Shown piece after piece: positions 1-12,397 of a stretch of DNA of 64,000 nucleotides. A program made the position numbers and the translations under genes. Origin of the DNA: Haliotis asinina (Eukaryota > Mollusca > Gastropoda > Lepetellida > Haliotidae); NCBI RefSeq assembly GCF_037392515.1, contig NC_090291.1, positions 35,673,001 through 35,737,000 of the forward strand. The letters are read 5' to 3'. How positions within the stretch are numbered: the first letter of the stretch is position 1; each line of letters begins with the position of its first letter. Under the pieces are notes generated by a model. That model searched no databases. It was not told the DNA's origin and saw only the letters and a list, made by a program, of their open reading frames with translations.

Positions 1-219
1 AGATTTTTGGAACCGTATAATAGAATGAGAGAATGTGGAGGATATTGATGTCAGTTATTAGAGGATAAAGCCAAAGCGTTAAAGCATGAATATGGAGATT
101 ATGATTATGTTCTGGACGAAGACCCCCAAATTGGTTAGGTTAAACCAAGATCATCTTATAATAACTAATAATGGAAAGCATCTTGCTTTCTGCAACATCA
201 TGAATATCAATGTAGCCTC
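1..219. other. Left edge, no recognised feature
   Basis: AT-rich sequence without a convincing coding region or repeat. The short open frames here show no family similarity that I recognise. Confidence 0.4.
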
Positions 220-310
220 GTTGGTGGTGCTGGGTAGCTTTGTGCTTAAAGCGATTGTTAAATCAAAGACCCGGGTTCGACTCCACACATTTGAACAACG
301 TGTAAAAAAC
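220..310 (+). repeat. Degenerate tRNA-derived SINE head
   Basis: A perfect RNA polymerase III B box, GGTTCGACTCC, lies at 274-284, preceded by a tRNA-like GGTAGCTTTGTGCTTAAAGCG stretch that resembles the head of the better SINE at 58873. The element is too decayed to be a working tRNA gene: the acceptor stem is not closed. I call it a SINE head by resemblance only. Confidence 0.45.
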
Positions 311-459
311 ATTCCAAATACTACTCGAAGAAAACTATGTCATTAGCATCAGTCGTCGGAAATAGAGAACGTTTTAAGAATTTGTTTCACTTAGACGATC
401 TAGTTCGCCTCTTTTTAAGGGTGAGGGGATTAAAGGGAAATGATTCAGCACCACTGCTT

Positions 460-1198
460 CCCACCCACCACAGAGTGTCCACCAGGAGGATGTTAAATAG
501 TACGGGTATCGAAATTCCTGATACCAGATATATAAGGGTGTTATACTCCAGAGGATATGACACAAATAACAGTATTTATTTATACTAATTTAACATCAGA
601 CTGGTTCAAGAAATGAAAAGAAATTGGAGATAAGCAGTACAAGATTGGCTCGACCTCTGTCATGTGAGCGTGGGCAGTCTAACATCATCAATAACTGTAA
701 TTGGAAAGCCAAGGCCGGAAAAACGTCAAATGTCTCCTTGACGTGGCCAGCTAATAATAGAACCAGGCCCATGCCACAACATCAGGGTCCAAGTGGAATG
801 CTGGGCCAAAGGGACACGGTTCCTGGCTCCTTTGCTCTCAATCACCAGAATCTCGTAGAGACACAGTGGCGCAACATACAGGAAGCAATTCGGTCGCCTC
901 TTCCGATCAGCAGTGGGGTGCTGAAGACCAATTCTGCCCCTGGAGCACATTGACGAGTGTGAATTGTCACGGGATCAACGGCGGTATCAAGTACGGGGAT
1001 ATCCCAAGTACGTCTTAAGAGAGTTACCAGCTGCTATCAGCTGCTATCACTCATTATGCAATCTACATACAGAGGAAACTCAAACACATAGTGATATCTT
1101 CCGTTTGACGTACTTATCCATACCACAATTGGCCAGAGGTCCGCATTCGAGAATGGTCAAAGAGCATGAACACCAAACGACGTTTTCAATCAATACGC
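460..1198. repeat. Distal upstream block of P450 copy 1
   Basis: This stretch is homologous to the segments upstream of P450 copies 2 (12480-13190), 4 (30920-31615) and 5 (39625-40322). It includes a part that, on the - strand, looks like another mollusc interspersed repeat (about 720-960). It ends abruptly at about 1198, where sequence that in copy 2 lies 590 bp further downstream follows directly. The proximal promoter and the start of exon 1 are therefore missing here. Confidence 0.6.
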
Positions 1199-2216
1199 CA
1201 CTTTTAAGAAGCTCAGGCAACAATATGGAGACATCTTCAGTGTGTACCTGTTCAACAAACCAGTCATCGTCCTCAACGGCTACAGCACTCTGAGAGAAGC
1301 CATTGTCAAGAATGCCGACGTCTTTTCTGACAGGCCCCACACAACACTAAATGACTTCATTGTAAAAGGACGAGGTGGGTGTCATGATGTCCTACAGTAA
1401 AACATGTAGTCCCACATCACACCCCCACCCGTATTTTCCATGTACCATATCAGCGTTGACCCAGGTAACATTCTCACATTTGTTGCTTCACATCACACGA
1501 TCACCTGCTTTGTTCCATATCACATGGTGCTGTTGCTGGGTGGTCAGTCTCGGTCCCCTACCTCAGGACGGTCAGATGTCAAGCCAGAATGACTGACCCG
1601 TCGACTGTAGACGTTGTTGACCAGCCTTGGACATGGGAACGTTCTGGCGTTATGTCTGTTCGAGGTCCCATTATACAGCATTCCTTGACCCGCTCCTCAA
1701 AGGCTTTACATAATAATGTCCAAATATCAGGTGTATGCTATATTTTATACATCGGTTTAGTTTCTTAACGAGCATCGAGTTGTTACTGAATTCCCCATAC
1801 TCAGTGTATAAAATATTGCCCAGCATGACATCCTTGACGGTCTATGTTCGTGAAAGACGGGCTGTAAAATAAATGTGCTTTGGTCTTAGAAAATATTTGA
1901 ACTAGTTGTCTTGAAAGCCAGACCGTTCACAAGCCACATTTAAAACTATTTTATACATCAAGTCAAGTCAATCTGCACCCGCTATACTGGTCAATATATA
2001 AATGTAGACACCACTTATCAAAACATACATCCGCACGTACCATAAGATATCACCTTAACATATTTTCCAAAAACAATTAGTGATTAGTCATAAAGTTTGG
2101 TAAAGAACGATAACGTAGAATTAACAATTGATTACGATATTATTATGAATATATTCCTGAAAACAAGACTCTTTTCAGTGGTCAGCCACTATGTCAGTTT
2201 ATGAATTTAGTACTGG

Positions 2217-2255
2217 TGTTGTTGCCACCTCTGGAGACCTCTGGTGCGAACAAAG
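2217..2255 (+). pseudogene. Decayed duplicate of exon 2 start, copy 1
   Basis: This is a second copy of the first 39 nt of exon 2 (GVVATSGDLW-like) about 300 bp ahead of the real exon 2. The acceptor before it reads CTG instead of CAG, so it has lost the splice site. Arg after the Trp is replaced by Cys, and the sequence then runs into unrelated codons. Confidence 0.7.
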
Positions 2256-3355
2256 TTTCTATGTCCCTTTGACATTGTTATCGTACTTATCAACTGGGAT
2301 AATATTTTGACAATACACAATTTCTTCATGTGCCTATGTTATACACATCTTCCATTCCAGTGTCAAATATGTCACGAAATGGCTGGAATGTTGCCGATGT
2401 GGTATTAAATATTAATTCGCTCTCTTGAAAGCAGAACTCCAACCTTGGTGGATTTCTGATTCAGTCGTGTTTTCCTTTTGTAACGTAAGCTGAAAGAACA
2501 TTTATATCATTTTTGTCCAGGTGTTGGTGGCACGTCTGGGGACCTCTGGCGCGAACAAAGACGATTCACCCTCAACACTCTCAGAGAGTTCGGAGCAGGC
2601 AGGAACATAATGGAGGACAAAATCCACGAAGAAATCTCACAGTTTATCGAGGCCTTCGAGGCAGAACGAGGACAGGGGTTTGACTGCAAACGTCTGGTTC
2701 ACAACGCAGTGTCCAATGTCATCTGCTCTGTTGTTTTCGGAAAACGATTTGAATATAGTGACCCGCTTTTTATTACATTTTAAAAAGCCATCGAGGAAAA
2801 TTTTGACAATATCGGAACGGCTGCAGTGTTGAATGTGCTGCCTATTGTGCGCTTTCTGCCAGGGGATCTATTCAAGTTTAAGAAGACAATGCACAATTTC
2901 AAGAAAATCGAATCACTGCTCATAGACCCTATGACAGAGGAACACATGAAGAAACATGACGGTGACAACGTGGACGACTTCATCCACGCCTACATCAAGG
3001 AAATGAGACTTCGCAATGAAAAACAGGAGGACACGACCTTAGACTGTAAGCATACTGAACCAAGTTAAGACTAATTTGATTTCAACTCGCTTTTTCCTTT
3101 CGTTTCTCCGTTTGGGTAAGAAATGGTATATGTAGTCCATGTGCTACGGATAATATGTTTAGGGAGTGGATGTTGATACGAGTTCAATGATACCACTGTG
3201 TGTCAGCATGTAGTGGAAAGATAAACAAAAATGGTGCATTTCACCAACCCCACCAAAGTCTCGATCCCTGCGTTCATTGTATCCGTGTACAAGTAAGGAG
3301 AACAGCAGATCATATAGATTATTAACAAATCCCTATTTGATTCAGTATGGCTTAA

Positions 3356-3550
3356 GACCCGTGAAGGCCCGGGGTAGAGTAGGCCTTCAGCAACCCATGC
3401 TGGCTATAAATGGCAACTATGCTTGTCGTAAGAGCCGACTAATGGGATCGGGTGGTCAGGCCCGCTGACTTGGTTGACACCGTTCCCAATTAGGCAAGTC
3501 GATGCTCATGTTGTGCGGCGCTAAACTTAACTCACTCACTCACTCACTCA
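3356..3550 (+). repeat. Mollusc SINE-like repeat in intron 2 of copy 1
   Basis: Runs from a GACCCGTGAAGG head to a GCGGCGCTAAACTTAA(CTCA)n tail. The same insertion sits at the same place in copies 2-5, so it predates the duplications. Confidence 0.75.
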
Positions 3551-4767
3551 GTCACAGTACGGCTGATATACTGACTTTAAATTTTAACTCACTCACTGAT
3601 TCAACCTTAGGGTTTGTATGAAGGTCAATAAGATGGTATTCACAAAGTAGTTAATTCTGAGTATATACGTCTGTCATGATAGAAGAGACAAGAAATTGTT
3701 TGAAAGACCTTACTTTCGTATGCACATGCATTTAATGGTGCATTTGCACAATGATTGCACTGTGAATTCGTAATCTTGCATTTGGGCCTTATCTCTTCTC
3801 ATTATAGTTTATGTGTCAAATGTTTCAAGTTCAGTTTCATTCTAGTTTAAGTTCATGCAGTGTTTCAGAGTCATTATATTTCAACAAAAGGCTTATCTTG
3901 GAACTTGTTTCAGTGGAGAACCTAAAACAGGTTATAGCAGACCTACTCGTGGCCGGGACAGAAACCACGGCTACTACAATTCGATGGACCATGGTCTATT
4001 TCCTCCACAATCCGGATATACAGGAAAGGTGTTTCCGAGAGATCCAGGAAAGTATCGGCAATAGTAGACGTCCCTCCATGAAGGACAAGGTCAACTTGCC
4101 CTACGTGGAGGCAACCATTATGGAAGTGTTGAGACGAGCTGATATCGCACCTGTAGCGCTCCCCCACACCGTTCCCCACGATGTCCAGTTCAGGGGCTTC
4201 ACCTTCCCAAAAGGTGGTCAAGTCATTGCGATTCTTGATTCCGTCCTACAAGACCCGGATGTGTGGGGTAACCCAGACAACTTCCGACCTGACCGTTTCC
4301 TTGACGACAGTGGCAAGATTGTAAAGAAGGATGAGTTCATTCCCTTCTCCCTGGGTGAGTGAAGTCGCTGGGAGAACCAGCAATAAATGGCTAATCTTTA
4401 AAACCGAATTCCAAATTGTAGTGTTTTCTTTACAGACGATTACATATGGTTGTATTTTAAACTTGATCGTTCTACCTGCTAAATAAGAACGTTTCTAAAC
4501 ATATGACATATCAGTAACTCGTTTGTCCGAATTTGTGTTTATCCAATCTATTTAGAATGCTATTCAACTTTGGTCTAATACATACAAACAACACCAAATG
4601 TTATTCATGTATGAAAGAATTATTTATATATTATTATAGCCATCAATACATATTTTTAAGTAAACGCATTCTCGGAACTGAACTACACCAATATTATATT
4701 CACTAATGATATTGATACACGTAATGCTTGTATTGCCTGACAATTATGTAGGATATCTAAAACCGAG

Positions 4768-5396
4768 ACCCGTGAAGGTCCGGTGTAGAATAGGTCTTCA
4801 GCAACTCATGCTTGCCTTAAAAGGCTTGTCGTAAGAGGCGACTAATAGAATCGGATGATCAGACTCGCTGACTTGGTTAACACGTAGGATACTGTGAAAA
4901 TTTATTCCTTGCTTGACAGACCCGTGAAGGTCTCGGAGTAGAACAGGCCTTCAGCAACTCATGCTTGCCATAAAAGGTGACTATGCTTCTCATAAGAGGC
5001 GACTAACGGGATCGGGCGATCAGACTCGCTGACTTGGTTAACACATGTCATTGGTTCCCAGTTGCGCAGATCGAAACCCATGCTGTTGATCACTGTATTG
5101 TCTGCTCCAAACTTGATTATTTACAGACCGCCACCATATAGCTGGAATATTGTGCGACGTCAAGCAACAACCCCAAACAATCAAAGCAGCTACTCCACTG
5201 CAGCATAGCTACCAGTCATCATAGATTGAAATAAAATATTTACCCATAATGTTCTATCCCTTATTACATAAACAATATGCAATCTTTTCTGACTCTCTTT
5301 CTATTAAAAACTTCATTTGTGAGCATCCACTTTTAACAAAAGTTTTTGAAAATTGTTGAGTACGGCGTTAAACTAAACTCACCCACACACTCACTC
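4768..5396 (+). repeat. Tandem SINE-like repeats in intron 3 of copy 1
   Basis: Two heads of the GACCCGTGAAGG family lie at 4768-4890 and 4918-5165, and the second continues to a tail ending near 5396 in CTCA repeats. Copies 3 and 5 have only one head here, and copies 2 and 4 have lost the head. The tail half is interrupted by about 170 bp of other sequence in every copy. Confidence 0.65.
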
Positions 5397-5683
5397 ACTT
5401 TAAAACCGAACATTTGAAATATTTCAGGTCGAAGGGTGTGTCTAGGTGAGTCCATGGCTCGGATGGAGTTATTTCTATTCTTGACCACCATGATCCAGAG
5501 GTTCAAGTTTGTCCCCGTGGATGGTCAGATGCCGTCATTGGATGGAATCATGGGCTTAACCCATTTTCCAAAACCATTCGTCATGAAAGCCATTCCAAGA
5601 GTTTAGTCACTTTATGTGAGTCAGTGGGTAGTGTTTAGATAGCATTGTGCAACTATCCAGCTAGGTGTCGTCTGCTTTTTAAC

Positions 5684-5998
5684 AATATATGATCCCAACA
5701 CGTACAGTAATCCAGAGTGGAAGAAAGTGTTTGTCAAGTCATGTCTCTTAAAGCCCAAAGATTTCACCATCTGGATTGTCCGCGTCTGTCGTATAATCCT
5801 AAGAAACCAGATGACCAATGAAACAGGAACTTGGCACACTTGTTCCCATCACTGATGATACCATACTTTTCAGAGGTTCGAATCTGAGATTACATATAGC
5901 CGCCTCAGCACTTATAGTGAAAACAATTTTTATTGCCGCTGTTACAGCTTGTTCAGCCTGACCTGATCAAGTGAATACCAAAGGATTCGTGGGTCTGG
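5684..5998. repeat. First arm of duplicated spacer segment (spacer 1)
   Basis: This segment, from the ATGATCCCAACACGTACAG stretch to the CTGACCTGATCA stretch, recurs at 7207-7510 on the far side of the Tigger remnant. In spacers 3-5 it occurs once. The spacer between copies 2 and 3 has the same doubled arrangement. Confidence 0.65.
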
Positions 5999-5999
5999 G

Positions 6000-7206
6000 A
6001 TATCCGAACAATAGCTAGCTGTAACCAATCTTGTTTACTATGGAAACTCATTGCCTGTTGATTCAGTAATCCGGTGCTTCAGTCTCCGTATCCGGACGTT
6101 AATCAGCGGTAACAGATTAACTAATTACACATAGTTGTGCTTCATTAATCCGGCGGTACATCAAAGAGGTTCGGATAATCCCTTCACACCATGAGCCCCA
6201 TTCAGTGGTAATTGTTAAGTGACACTTCCGAGTTGAACATGTCGTTAGTTTGTGATTTTGATCAATTAGTAGGTCTCACATTTGGTTAGCTGGAGTAATA
6301 CTTGTCATGCTTACTTGCTGTGTAAAACACTGATCGTGTCAAAATGAGATCAGATGACGTTTGTCAGTCATAATGGCAGGTCTCTCCCTCCCAACCCCCA
6401 ACACACACACACCACCCCCACCCCTAGGCGTAAAAGAAGTGAAATTACTGCCGCACTAAAAAAGAGAAATTTGTAGATACAAAGAGAAAACCCTAAAGCC
6501 AGTTTTGATCTTATGTGTAAACATTTTGGTGAAGAATTCGGACATTCTATCGGCAAGAGAACAATTTCGGACATTGGATATGTTTTGTGATTGGCTATGA
6601 TCATTTGACAGACAGATGCAATCACATGGTTGACACGTGATCTTACTTTGTGACAATGCTGGCACTGCCAGTCACAAGTGTGCCAGTGTCAAACTGACCA
6701 CCGTGAACGTAAATTTCTTGCCCCCAAACACCACGTCACACATTCAGCCAATGGATTTTGGCATCATGAGAACTTTCAAGGCCCACTACAAGAAATATCT
6801 CGTCAAGCATTTCATCCAGTGTGCCGACCGACCACAGAAGCTTAATCTCCAAGAAGAACTGAGAAAACTGCCTGATCCGAAGTAAATAGCTCCACCATTC
6901 AGAACTGTTACCGTCTTGTACATTTCTTTCACAAGTGACTTTTGTTGCGTGTATATATGTATAATCTATCCAGACATGATTGTAAGCATTGGTTATTATA
7001 TGACTATTCAAGTTATCATGTCTACAAACTGTAATCAAATCTTTTGAAACTTGTATACGTTCGTATGTTTTTGTATTGCCATGTCAAAGGGAAGTAACTC
7101 TACTGTAGTTGTGTTCATAAAAGTTCGTTTCAGTAGTCCGTACGTTTCACTAACAGAACGTTTTTAATGAAAAACAGAAATGTCCGGATTAACGTGGCCT
7201 GACTGT
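6000..7206 (+). mobile_element. Tigger/pogo-like DNA transposon remnant
   Basis: At about 6440-6600 the + strand encodes a CENP-B/psq-type helix-turn-helix tail resembling NPKASFDLMCKHFGEEFG and IGKRTISDIG. At 6637-6885 it encodes the end of a DDE_1 transposase: LLCDNAGTASHK, FLPPNTTSHIQPMD and GIMRTFKAHYKKYLVKHF, where the D of CDNA and the D of QPMD match family positions. The catalytic middle between these pieces is deleted. The right end, TCCGGATTAACGTGGCCTGACTG, ends a few bases before 7210 and looks like a terminal repeat; AATCCGG/ATCCGGACG motifs near 6070-6110 suggest the left end. No active enzyme can be made from it. Confidence 0.75.
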
Positions 7207-7510
7207 ATATGATCCCAATACGTACAGTAATCCAGAGTGGAAGAAGTGTTTGTCAAGTCATGTCACTGAAAGCCCAAAGATTTCACCATCTGGACTGTCG
7301 TATAATTCTAAGAAACCAGATGGCCAATGAAACAGGAACTTGGCACACTTGTTCCCATCACTGATGATACTATTCTTTTCAGAGGTTCGAATCTGATATT
7401 AAGTACAGCCGCCTCAGCAGTTATAGTGAAAACAATTTTTATTGCCGCTGTTGCAGCTTGTTCAGCTTGACCTGATCACGTGAATACCAATGCATTGCGT
7501 GACCGTGTCA
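7207..7510. repeat. Second arm of duplicated spacer segment (spacer 1)
   Basis: Homologous to 5684-5998. After this arm the sequence continues as in the single-copy spacers 3 and 4 (GAAGGGGTGCACC and onward), so this is the arm continuous with the ancestral spacer. Confidence 0.6.
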
Positions 7511-9599
7511 CAACTGGTTGAGTCTATTATTGTGAAGGGGTGCACCTTTGTCAGTTGATAGTCAACATGTCCGAGCAGCCGAGACAAGGTCGCCTTTTGA
7601 CATCTCTGTCAAGAAATCGTCAGCAATATCCTAACAGTTTTTAAACAAGAACCTACAGATGGTTTAATGTTTCCATTTCGGGCTTTTAGGCAGCGAGCAG
7701 CCGTAGAAACTTGTATTTCCAGTGATACCTGAACTCGGTGTAGTGAGTGATATTGAGAGTGAATCGGACTGTGAAAGAAACTGACGTCTGTGTGTTGTAG
7801 ACCAACCTATGGCCGTATAAATAATTCAGTTAAAACATGAAATGGCTGGGGGTTTTCAGAAGTATTGTTTTCCGGGACAGGCTCTGATCCATGTATCTAT
7901 TTTTCGCACGAACTCAACATTCATAACATTCTCTGCTCCCCAATTTCATGGAGTTAACTCGACCGGTTGTGCCCTTTGAACTCCTGGGTCATGCATATGT
8001 AGAAAAGTTCAGGTCAAGGAGAACAAGCTGTAACTTCTCTAGCCTGACCTCGAAATGCATTATTTTTAGTGTAAATATCCCCGCAACAATCAGATTGGGT
8101 ATACAATGATTGTGCTAATGACACCATGTTCTTATGTGTATCAGTTGCATTTTACTATGTCTTTTGTGAGTCAATAAAATAATGGTCTGCTACTGGAAGC
8201 GTTTTGTTTTTTAGACGGCTCGAGAGGCTGGGTGTTACAAATTTATATGAAATAAGTGGTTGTTGTAAAATCGCCCCTATCCAGTTGTTTACAATGAGCC
8301 TAGAGCCATTCTGCTTCATCGGACCCACAAGAATGGGTGATGGGGTGGGGTGAGTGATTGGGGGTATGTCTTAAAACAAACATATATTCGTAAAGATAAA
8401 TTGAGAGATGAACAACTGAGCAGAGATATTTGGATCGAGTTGACACAGCATCACATTATATCAACAATTGCCTAGAAAACACTAACAGGCGTTTCGTATT
8501 CGTTCACTCAGAAATCCCCACGCAGAAGTTTAAAATTGTTTAAATTATTTTCTCGGCTGATTTGTAACGAGTGGGCCTGTTTAGCCACTAGGGCTGTTTG
8601 CAGGTTTATCTAAATACCTTGATCAAGTGACAGCATAGACACAACATGTAATGAACAGTACGCAGAAAGTTTCATAGAAATAATGCCATTTAGCATCTCA
8701 ATTTCATTTTTTGGGGAAAAGATACACTTATTTGTTTAATTGACCTCCGTTTTTCTCAAGGTATAGCAGATGTTTCATCATAAATACGTGAACCAATATG
8801 TGCATAGGGTTTTCAGAAAGATCATCCACTGAAGAAGACGAAGAGTGAGGGTACAAAATTGGAGGGCCAAGTGGCTCAGTGCCGGACGTCTGTCAGTAAC
8901 CCAGTAAGATAACCAGCTTCGGGGAAGGGTCATCCCTAACTGGGTGATGTACGTTCAGTTCAGGGAATAAAATTCCCCTATCTAGGCCCACCACGGAGTA
9001 CATCACCAGGTCTTTATTATCATTATGATTTACAGATTAAGATCGAAATGCAGCAGAGAGAGCTCAGACTGGTAAGGCTCATCATCAGCTCAGGGCCCTT
9101 ACCCCACGCAGCCCAGACAGCGAATGGGACTTCTTCCAGGAACTACTGTCAAGTCTTACCTTGTCAGCTTGTCCGACTTAAGAATGTCTGTGGTTCGAAG
9201 ACATTTTTATGTTTACTTATTTTAATTTTGCCATTTAACAAAGTTCTTGATTGCGGGGTTTTACCTGGCGGATTCTTGAGATTAACATCGTACATAAGGA
9301 CGCTAATAGTTCCATGGTCATGTCCGTTTTGAAGAGAAAACATATATTCACAAACATTTTTATACGAGACCCAAATATGTATAAAGTGCATATTTTATTG
9401 AACACCAATTAGCTAGGAACATTAGGAAAGTTCTCAATGATTTTGTTAAACAATTATGACTTTATTGACAAAATAATGAGCACAACGTAATATGTATCTT
9501 CCTCGATGTACATTGCACCTATCATACCATTTGCGAGTTGTATGAATGGATATATTGTCCACGTACCTCTTATGTTGTAGTTTGGGTCCTGAAGGGAGA
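7511..9599. other. Spacer 1, unrecognised duplicated sequence
   Basis: No gene is supported here. The stretch is shared with spacers 2, 3 and 4 (about 19400-21340, 27660-29487, 36240-38195). It contains an AATAAA at 8173, a GATAACCAGCTTCGGGG/GTACATCACC block near 8920-9015 that recurs in each spacer, and a 94-codon open frame at 9048-9332 that is also open in the other spacers. That conservation is explained by recent duplication and I assign it no function. Confidence 0.5.
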
Positions 9600-10285
9600 A
9601 CAGTTTTAAAGTTCATTTCAGACGACTATTTTGGGAAAGGTTCTCTAGAAGGTTTCAGTTCTAATATTCTAACATTAAGCATATCTTTACGTTAGAGACA
9701 TTACTTTTAAAATATTTCTGTAAGCCAAAAGGCAAAATTTATTGTGCATTCAGTGATTCTATAAAGGCCTTTGATTATGTTTGCAGGAAAAAGCCGTTAT
9801 ATTCACTCTCACAAAATGATGTCTTGGTAAAACGTACAATCTGTTAAAAAGTGTATGAATCTGCAAGGGTTGGTTGCTTCAAAACCTCAAGTTGGGTATG
9901 TCAAGGATGCACCTTTGTCTTATTTATTTTCTTTACCAACGAGCGTGTGTGCTGCTTGTGATCATGGTGTATTAAGCAAACTATTGAAGATGTCATGTTA
10001 CTGTTATTTGTCAATGATATTTTGCTTTTTTCGTATACAGTTCTGGAATTGTGGTGATCTACCTTCAGTTGTTGACAATCTATAGCCCATTTTCATACTG
10101 TATTGTCCTCTATAGATCTAATTACTAGCCTTACATTCTCTGTGATATTCTAGTTGGTTTTACTGTCCTTCGTTGACAGGGTTTTATAATGTGTCATTAA
10201 TTAATATGTAGTTTTGTAATTTATCGTTCTCGTCACGATATGGCTGGAATATTGCCGATGTGACACACTCACTCACTCACCCACC
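9600..10285 (+). mobile_element. LINE reverse transcriptase fragment with 3' tail
   Basis: Degenerate translation gives pieces of a non-LTR reverse transcriptase. KGKIYCAFSDSIKAFDYV at about 9730-9780 matches the usual GK.YCAFIDF.KAFD motif, and FVNDILLF near 10010 stands where FADD normally lies, preceded by VCQGCTFVLF (for RQGC.LSP.LF). It ends in GATATGGCTGGAATATTGCCG followed by (CTCA)n. Many stops and frameshifts make it dead. Clade not assigned. Confidence 0.65.
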
Positions 10286-10486
10286 CGGGACTTGTCGGAG
10301 CAACTAGATGAACAAAAGTTTGACAAAACAAATGCTATTGCATTTAGAATGGAGGAATAATATCTCAGTATGATTTATGGACACTGGACAAAGACGGTGC
10401 GTTACTATAAATATACAAGGAAACGTTAATTAAGCACCACCAAATTTAAAAGTATATATTCTCAATTAGTGTCAAGTAAGGGGAGT

Positions 10487-10756
10487 GAGTGAGTGAGCGA
10501 GTTTAGTTTTACACCGCACTCAGCAATATTACAGCTATATGGCGGCGGTCTGTAAATAATCGAGTCTGGACCAGACTATCCAGTGATCAAGAACATGAGC
10601 ATCGATCTGCGCAATTGGGAACCGATGAAGTGTCAACCAAGTCAGAGAGCCTGACCACCCGATCCAGTTAGACGCATCTTACGACACGCATAGTCGCCTT
10701 TTGTGGCAAGCATGAGTTCCTGAAGGCCTGTTCTACTCCGGGACCTTCACGGGTCT
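10487..10756 (-). repeat. Full-length mollusc SINE-like repeat
   Basis: A nearly complete, about 270-bp copy in reverse orientation. It begins with (GTGA)n and TTTTACACCGCACTCAGCAA, passes the GGCGGTCTGTAAATAATCGA core and ends in TTCACGGGTC. It is present only in spacer 1; spacers 2-4 have lost this stretch through a larger deletion. Confidence 0.75.
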
Positions 10757-10929
10757 GTCAAGCAAGGAATAAATTTTCACAGTATCCTATATGCCTGTTT
10801 GGTCCGTGAATCCCATGCATCACAGACATAAAATGCGACATACAGAAGGTGAGCGTGCTCCATACACATGCACGGGGGTCTTTCGACTGAAAACACAGTG
10901 TTGTTGTGTGATACTTGGTGGCTGAAATT

Positions 10930-11920
10930 TGAACGTTGAAGCAACAGATCTTATTGTACTGCTCCAAAACGACATGCCGATACGTAGGCTATCCAATAAC
11001 TTACATTGCCCATGCATGACACCGGTTTATCATGCCGTCAAATTGGTATCAGTTTGGATCTCAATAACACCATTGTTAACCGACTGGTACAGAAGCACGT
11101 GCAAACTGGAGACGTCAAAGACCGACCGAGACCTGGACGTCCAAGAAAACCCAGTGCTCGTGACGACCGGGCCTTAATTCGCTTAGCCAGACACAATCCA
11201 ATGACCAATGCTGAAGACCTCCGTAGACAATGGCGTTTGGGTGTCACACTATCCACGAATACCCTCCGTCCGAAAGAGGTTAAGAGCTGCAGGATTGCGT
11301 GCACGTAGACCAGTCAGACGTCCACTTCTCACAGACAGACACATGCAAAAACGCCTGCCGTGGTGCAGGTTAAGGCAAAACCAAAATCTTAGGTACTGGC
11401 GCAGAGTCCACTCTGGTGGTGGCTCAGTGATGGTGTGGGGTTGTGCGTCCTACGACTAATCACAATACCGGAAACGTTAAGCGGCCAACGTTATCAGTGT
11501 CACATCTTGGATGGTGCCGTAATACCCCATTTTGACAATCACACACTTGCCAGTCGTCCCCTATTCATGGATGATGCCAGAGCAGTAGTCGATCATTTGA
11601 GGATCAATGCTACTGACACTATTACATGGCCAGCAAAAAACCCTGATCTTAACCCCATAGAACATTCATGGGATTACCTTGGGCGCCAAGTGAGAGCTAG
11701 AGATCCTCCTTTGCAGAATGTGGATGAACTGCAACAGGCTCTTCATGAGGAGTGGCAGAGACTCTAAACAATTTCCAGTGATTGCCCTCATGACAACAAG
11801 CATATTTAAGTTGAACGTTTGACATTGGAGATACCAGTATGGACTGGACAATGATACTTTTAAGACTTAATGAAATAGTCGTTTTGACGCTTATTCCCAT
11901 AACTCCAATAAATTGGTATC
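10930..11920 (+). mobile_element. Tc1-like transposon remnant, spacer 1
   Basis: The + strand encodes in order: a paired-type helix-turn-helix (HDTGLSCRQIGISLDLNNTI), the GRPR-type linker (DRPRPGRPRKPSARDDRAL), RRPVRRPLLTDRHMQKRL, GGGSVMVWGCASYD, and FMDDARAVVDHLRINATDTI with PAKNPDLNPIEHSWDYLGRQV, the Tc1 signature around the second and third acidic residues. The part holding the first catalytic Asp (the usual FTDESRF) is deleted between 11380 and 11410. The open frame then ends early at 11767, so the C-terminal Met-Arg-Arg region kept in spacers 3 and 4 is missing. This is the only spacer that keeps the N-terminal domain. Confidence 0.85.
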
Positions 11921-12395
11921 AAAGATAACCATCGGTTTCGTTATTTGTGCAGTGATAGTGCACGACATCCCTTCAGCAAAATCATTCCTCTTTTACATTG
12001 AGTCAGACAGGAGATTGCACTTGTCATGATTTGAATGTTTAACTTTTCTGAAAAATGGGTGGTTCTTAATTAAAGTTTAGATGTGTATGTTTTATATTGT
12101 TTTCTCACAGTTAACATGGTCTCTTGTTAAGCTGTTTGTACCATGTTGGACAGTAAATCCACTGGACACTAGATATGATCACAAATGAAACGATACAAGA
12201 ATATTTTTTAAACATCTATCTTAAACGTCCCAGAAAACTATTCTTGGTGAAACTGGGCATGTATATAAGTACGTAAAGAAGAGCAGTTATGAACTGAATT
12301 AAGCTATTTCGAACGAATGCAAGTTTAAACTCCTACCAAAGTTATGTTATGCATAAAGTATTACATAAGAATATTTAAATCAATCTGGCATCTTA
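11921..12395. other. Spacer 1, no recognised feature
   Basis: Non-coding sequence shared with the other spacers (22100-22560, 30340-30810, 39045-39515). I see no gene, RNA or known repeat in it. Confidence 0.5.
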
Positions 12396-12397
12396 TG

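Larger units (their letters stand above)
1201..5606 (+). pseudogene. Cytochrome P450 (CYP2 clan), array copy 1, broken
   Basis: Exon remains lie at 1201-1374 (second half of exon 1 only), 2521-3045, 3914-4354 and 5428-5606. All retained splice sites are GT-AG and in phase 1. The first half of exon 1, with the start codon, membrane anchor and proline hinge, is deleted together with the proximal promoter: about 590 bp relative to copy 2. In exon 2 a TTA leucine codon has become TAA at 2781-2783, with no length change. Exons 3 and 4 are fully open and keep AGTETT, ExxR and FSLGRRVCLG, so inactivation is recent. Exon 2 is type A (CKRLVHNAVSNVICSVV), while intron 3 has the long form seen in copies 3 and 5. 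A P450 without its anchor and with a stop before the I-helix cannot be a working enzyme. Confidence 0.9.

Noticed and set aside
220-310. A functional tRNA gene
   Set aside because: The B box is perfect but no acceptor stem or anticodon arm closes; the flanks match SINE heads.
3535-3550. CTCA microsatellites throughout the window as independent features
   Set aside because: Nearly all are the tails of SINE-like or LINE elements and are described with them.
9048-9332. 94-codon open frame that is also open at 20789, 29147 and 37642
   Set aside because: Its preservation follows from recent duplication of the spacers. It has no recognisable domain, and one copy carries a 6-bp insertion. Not enough to call a gene.
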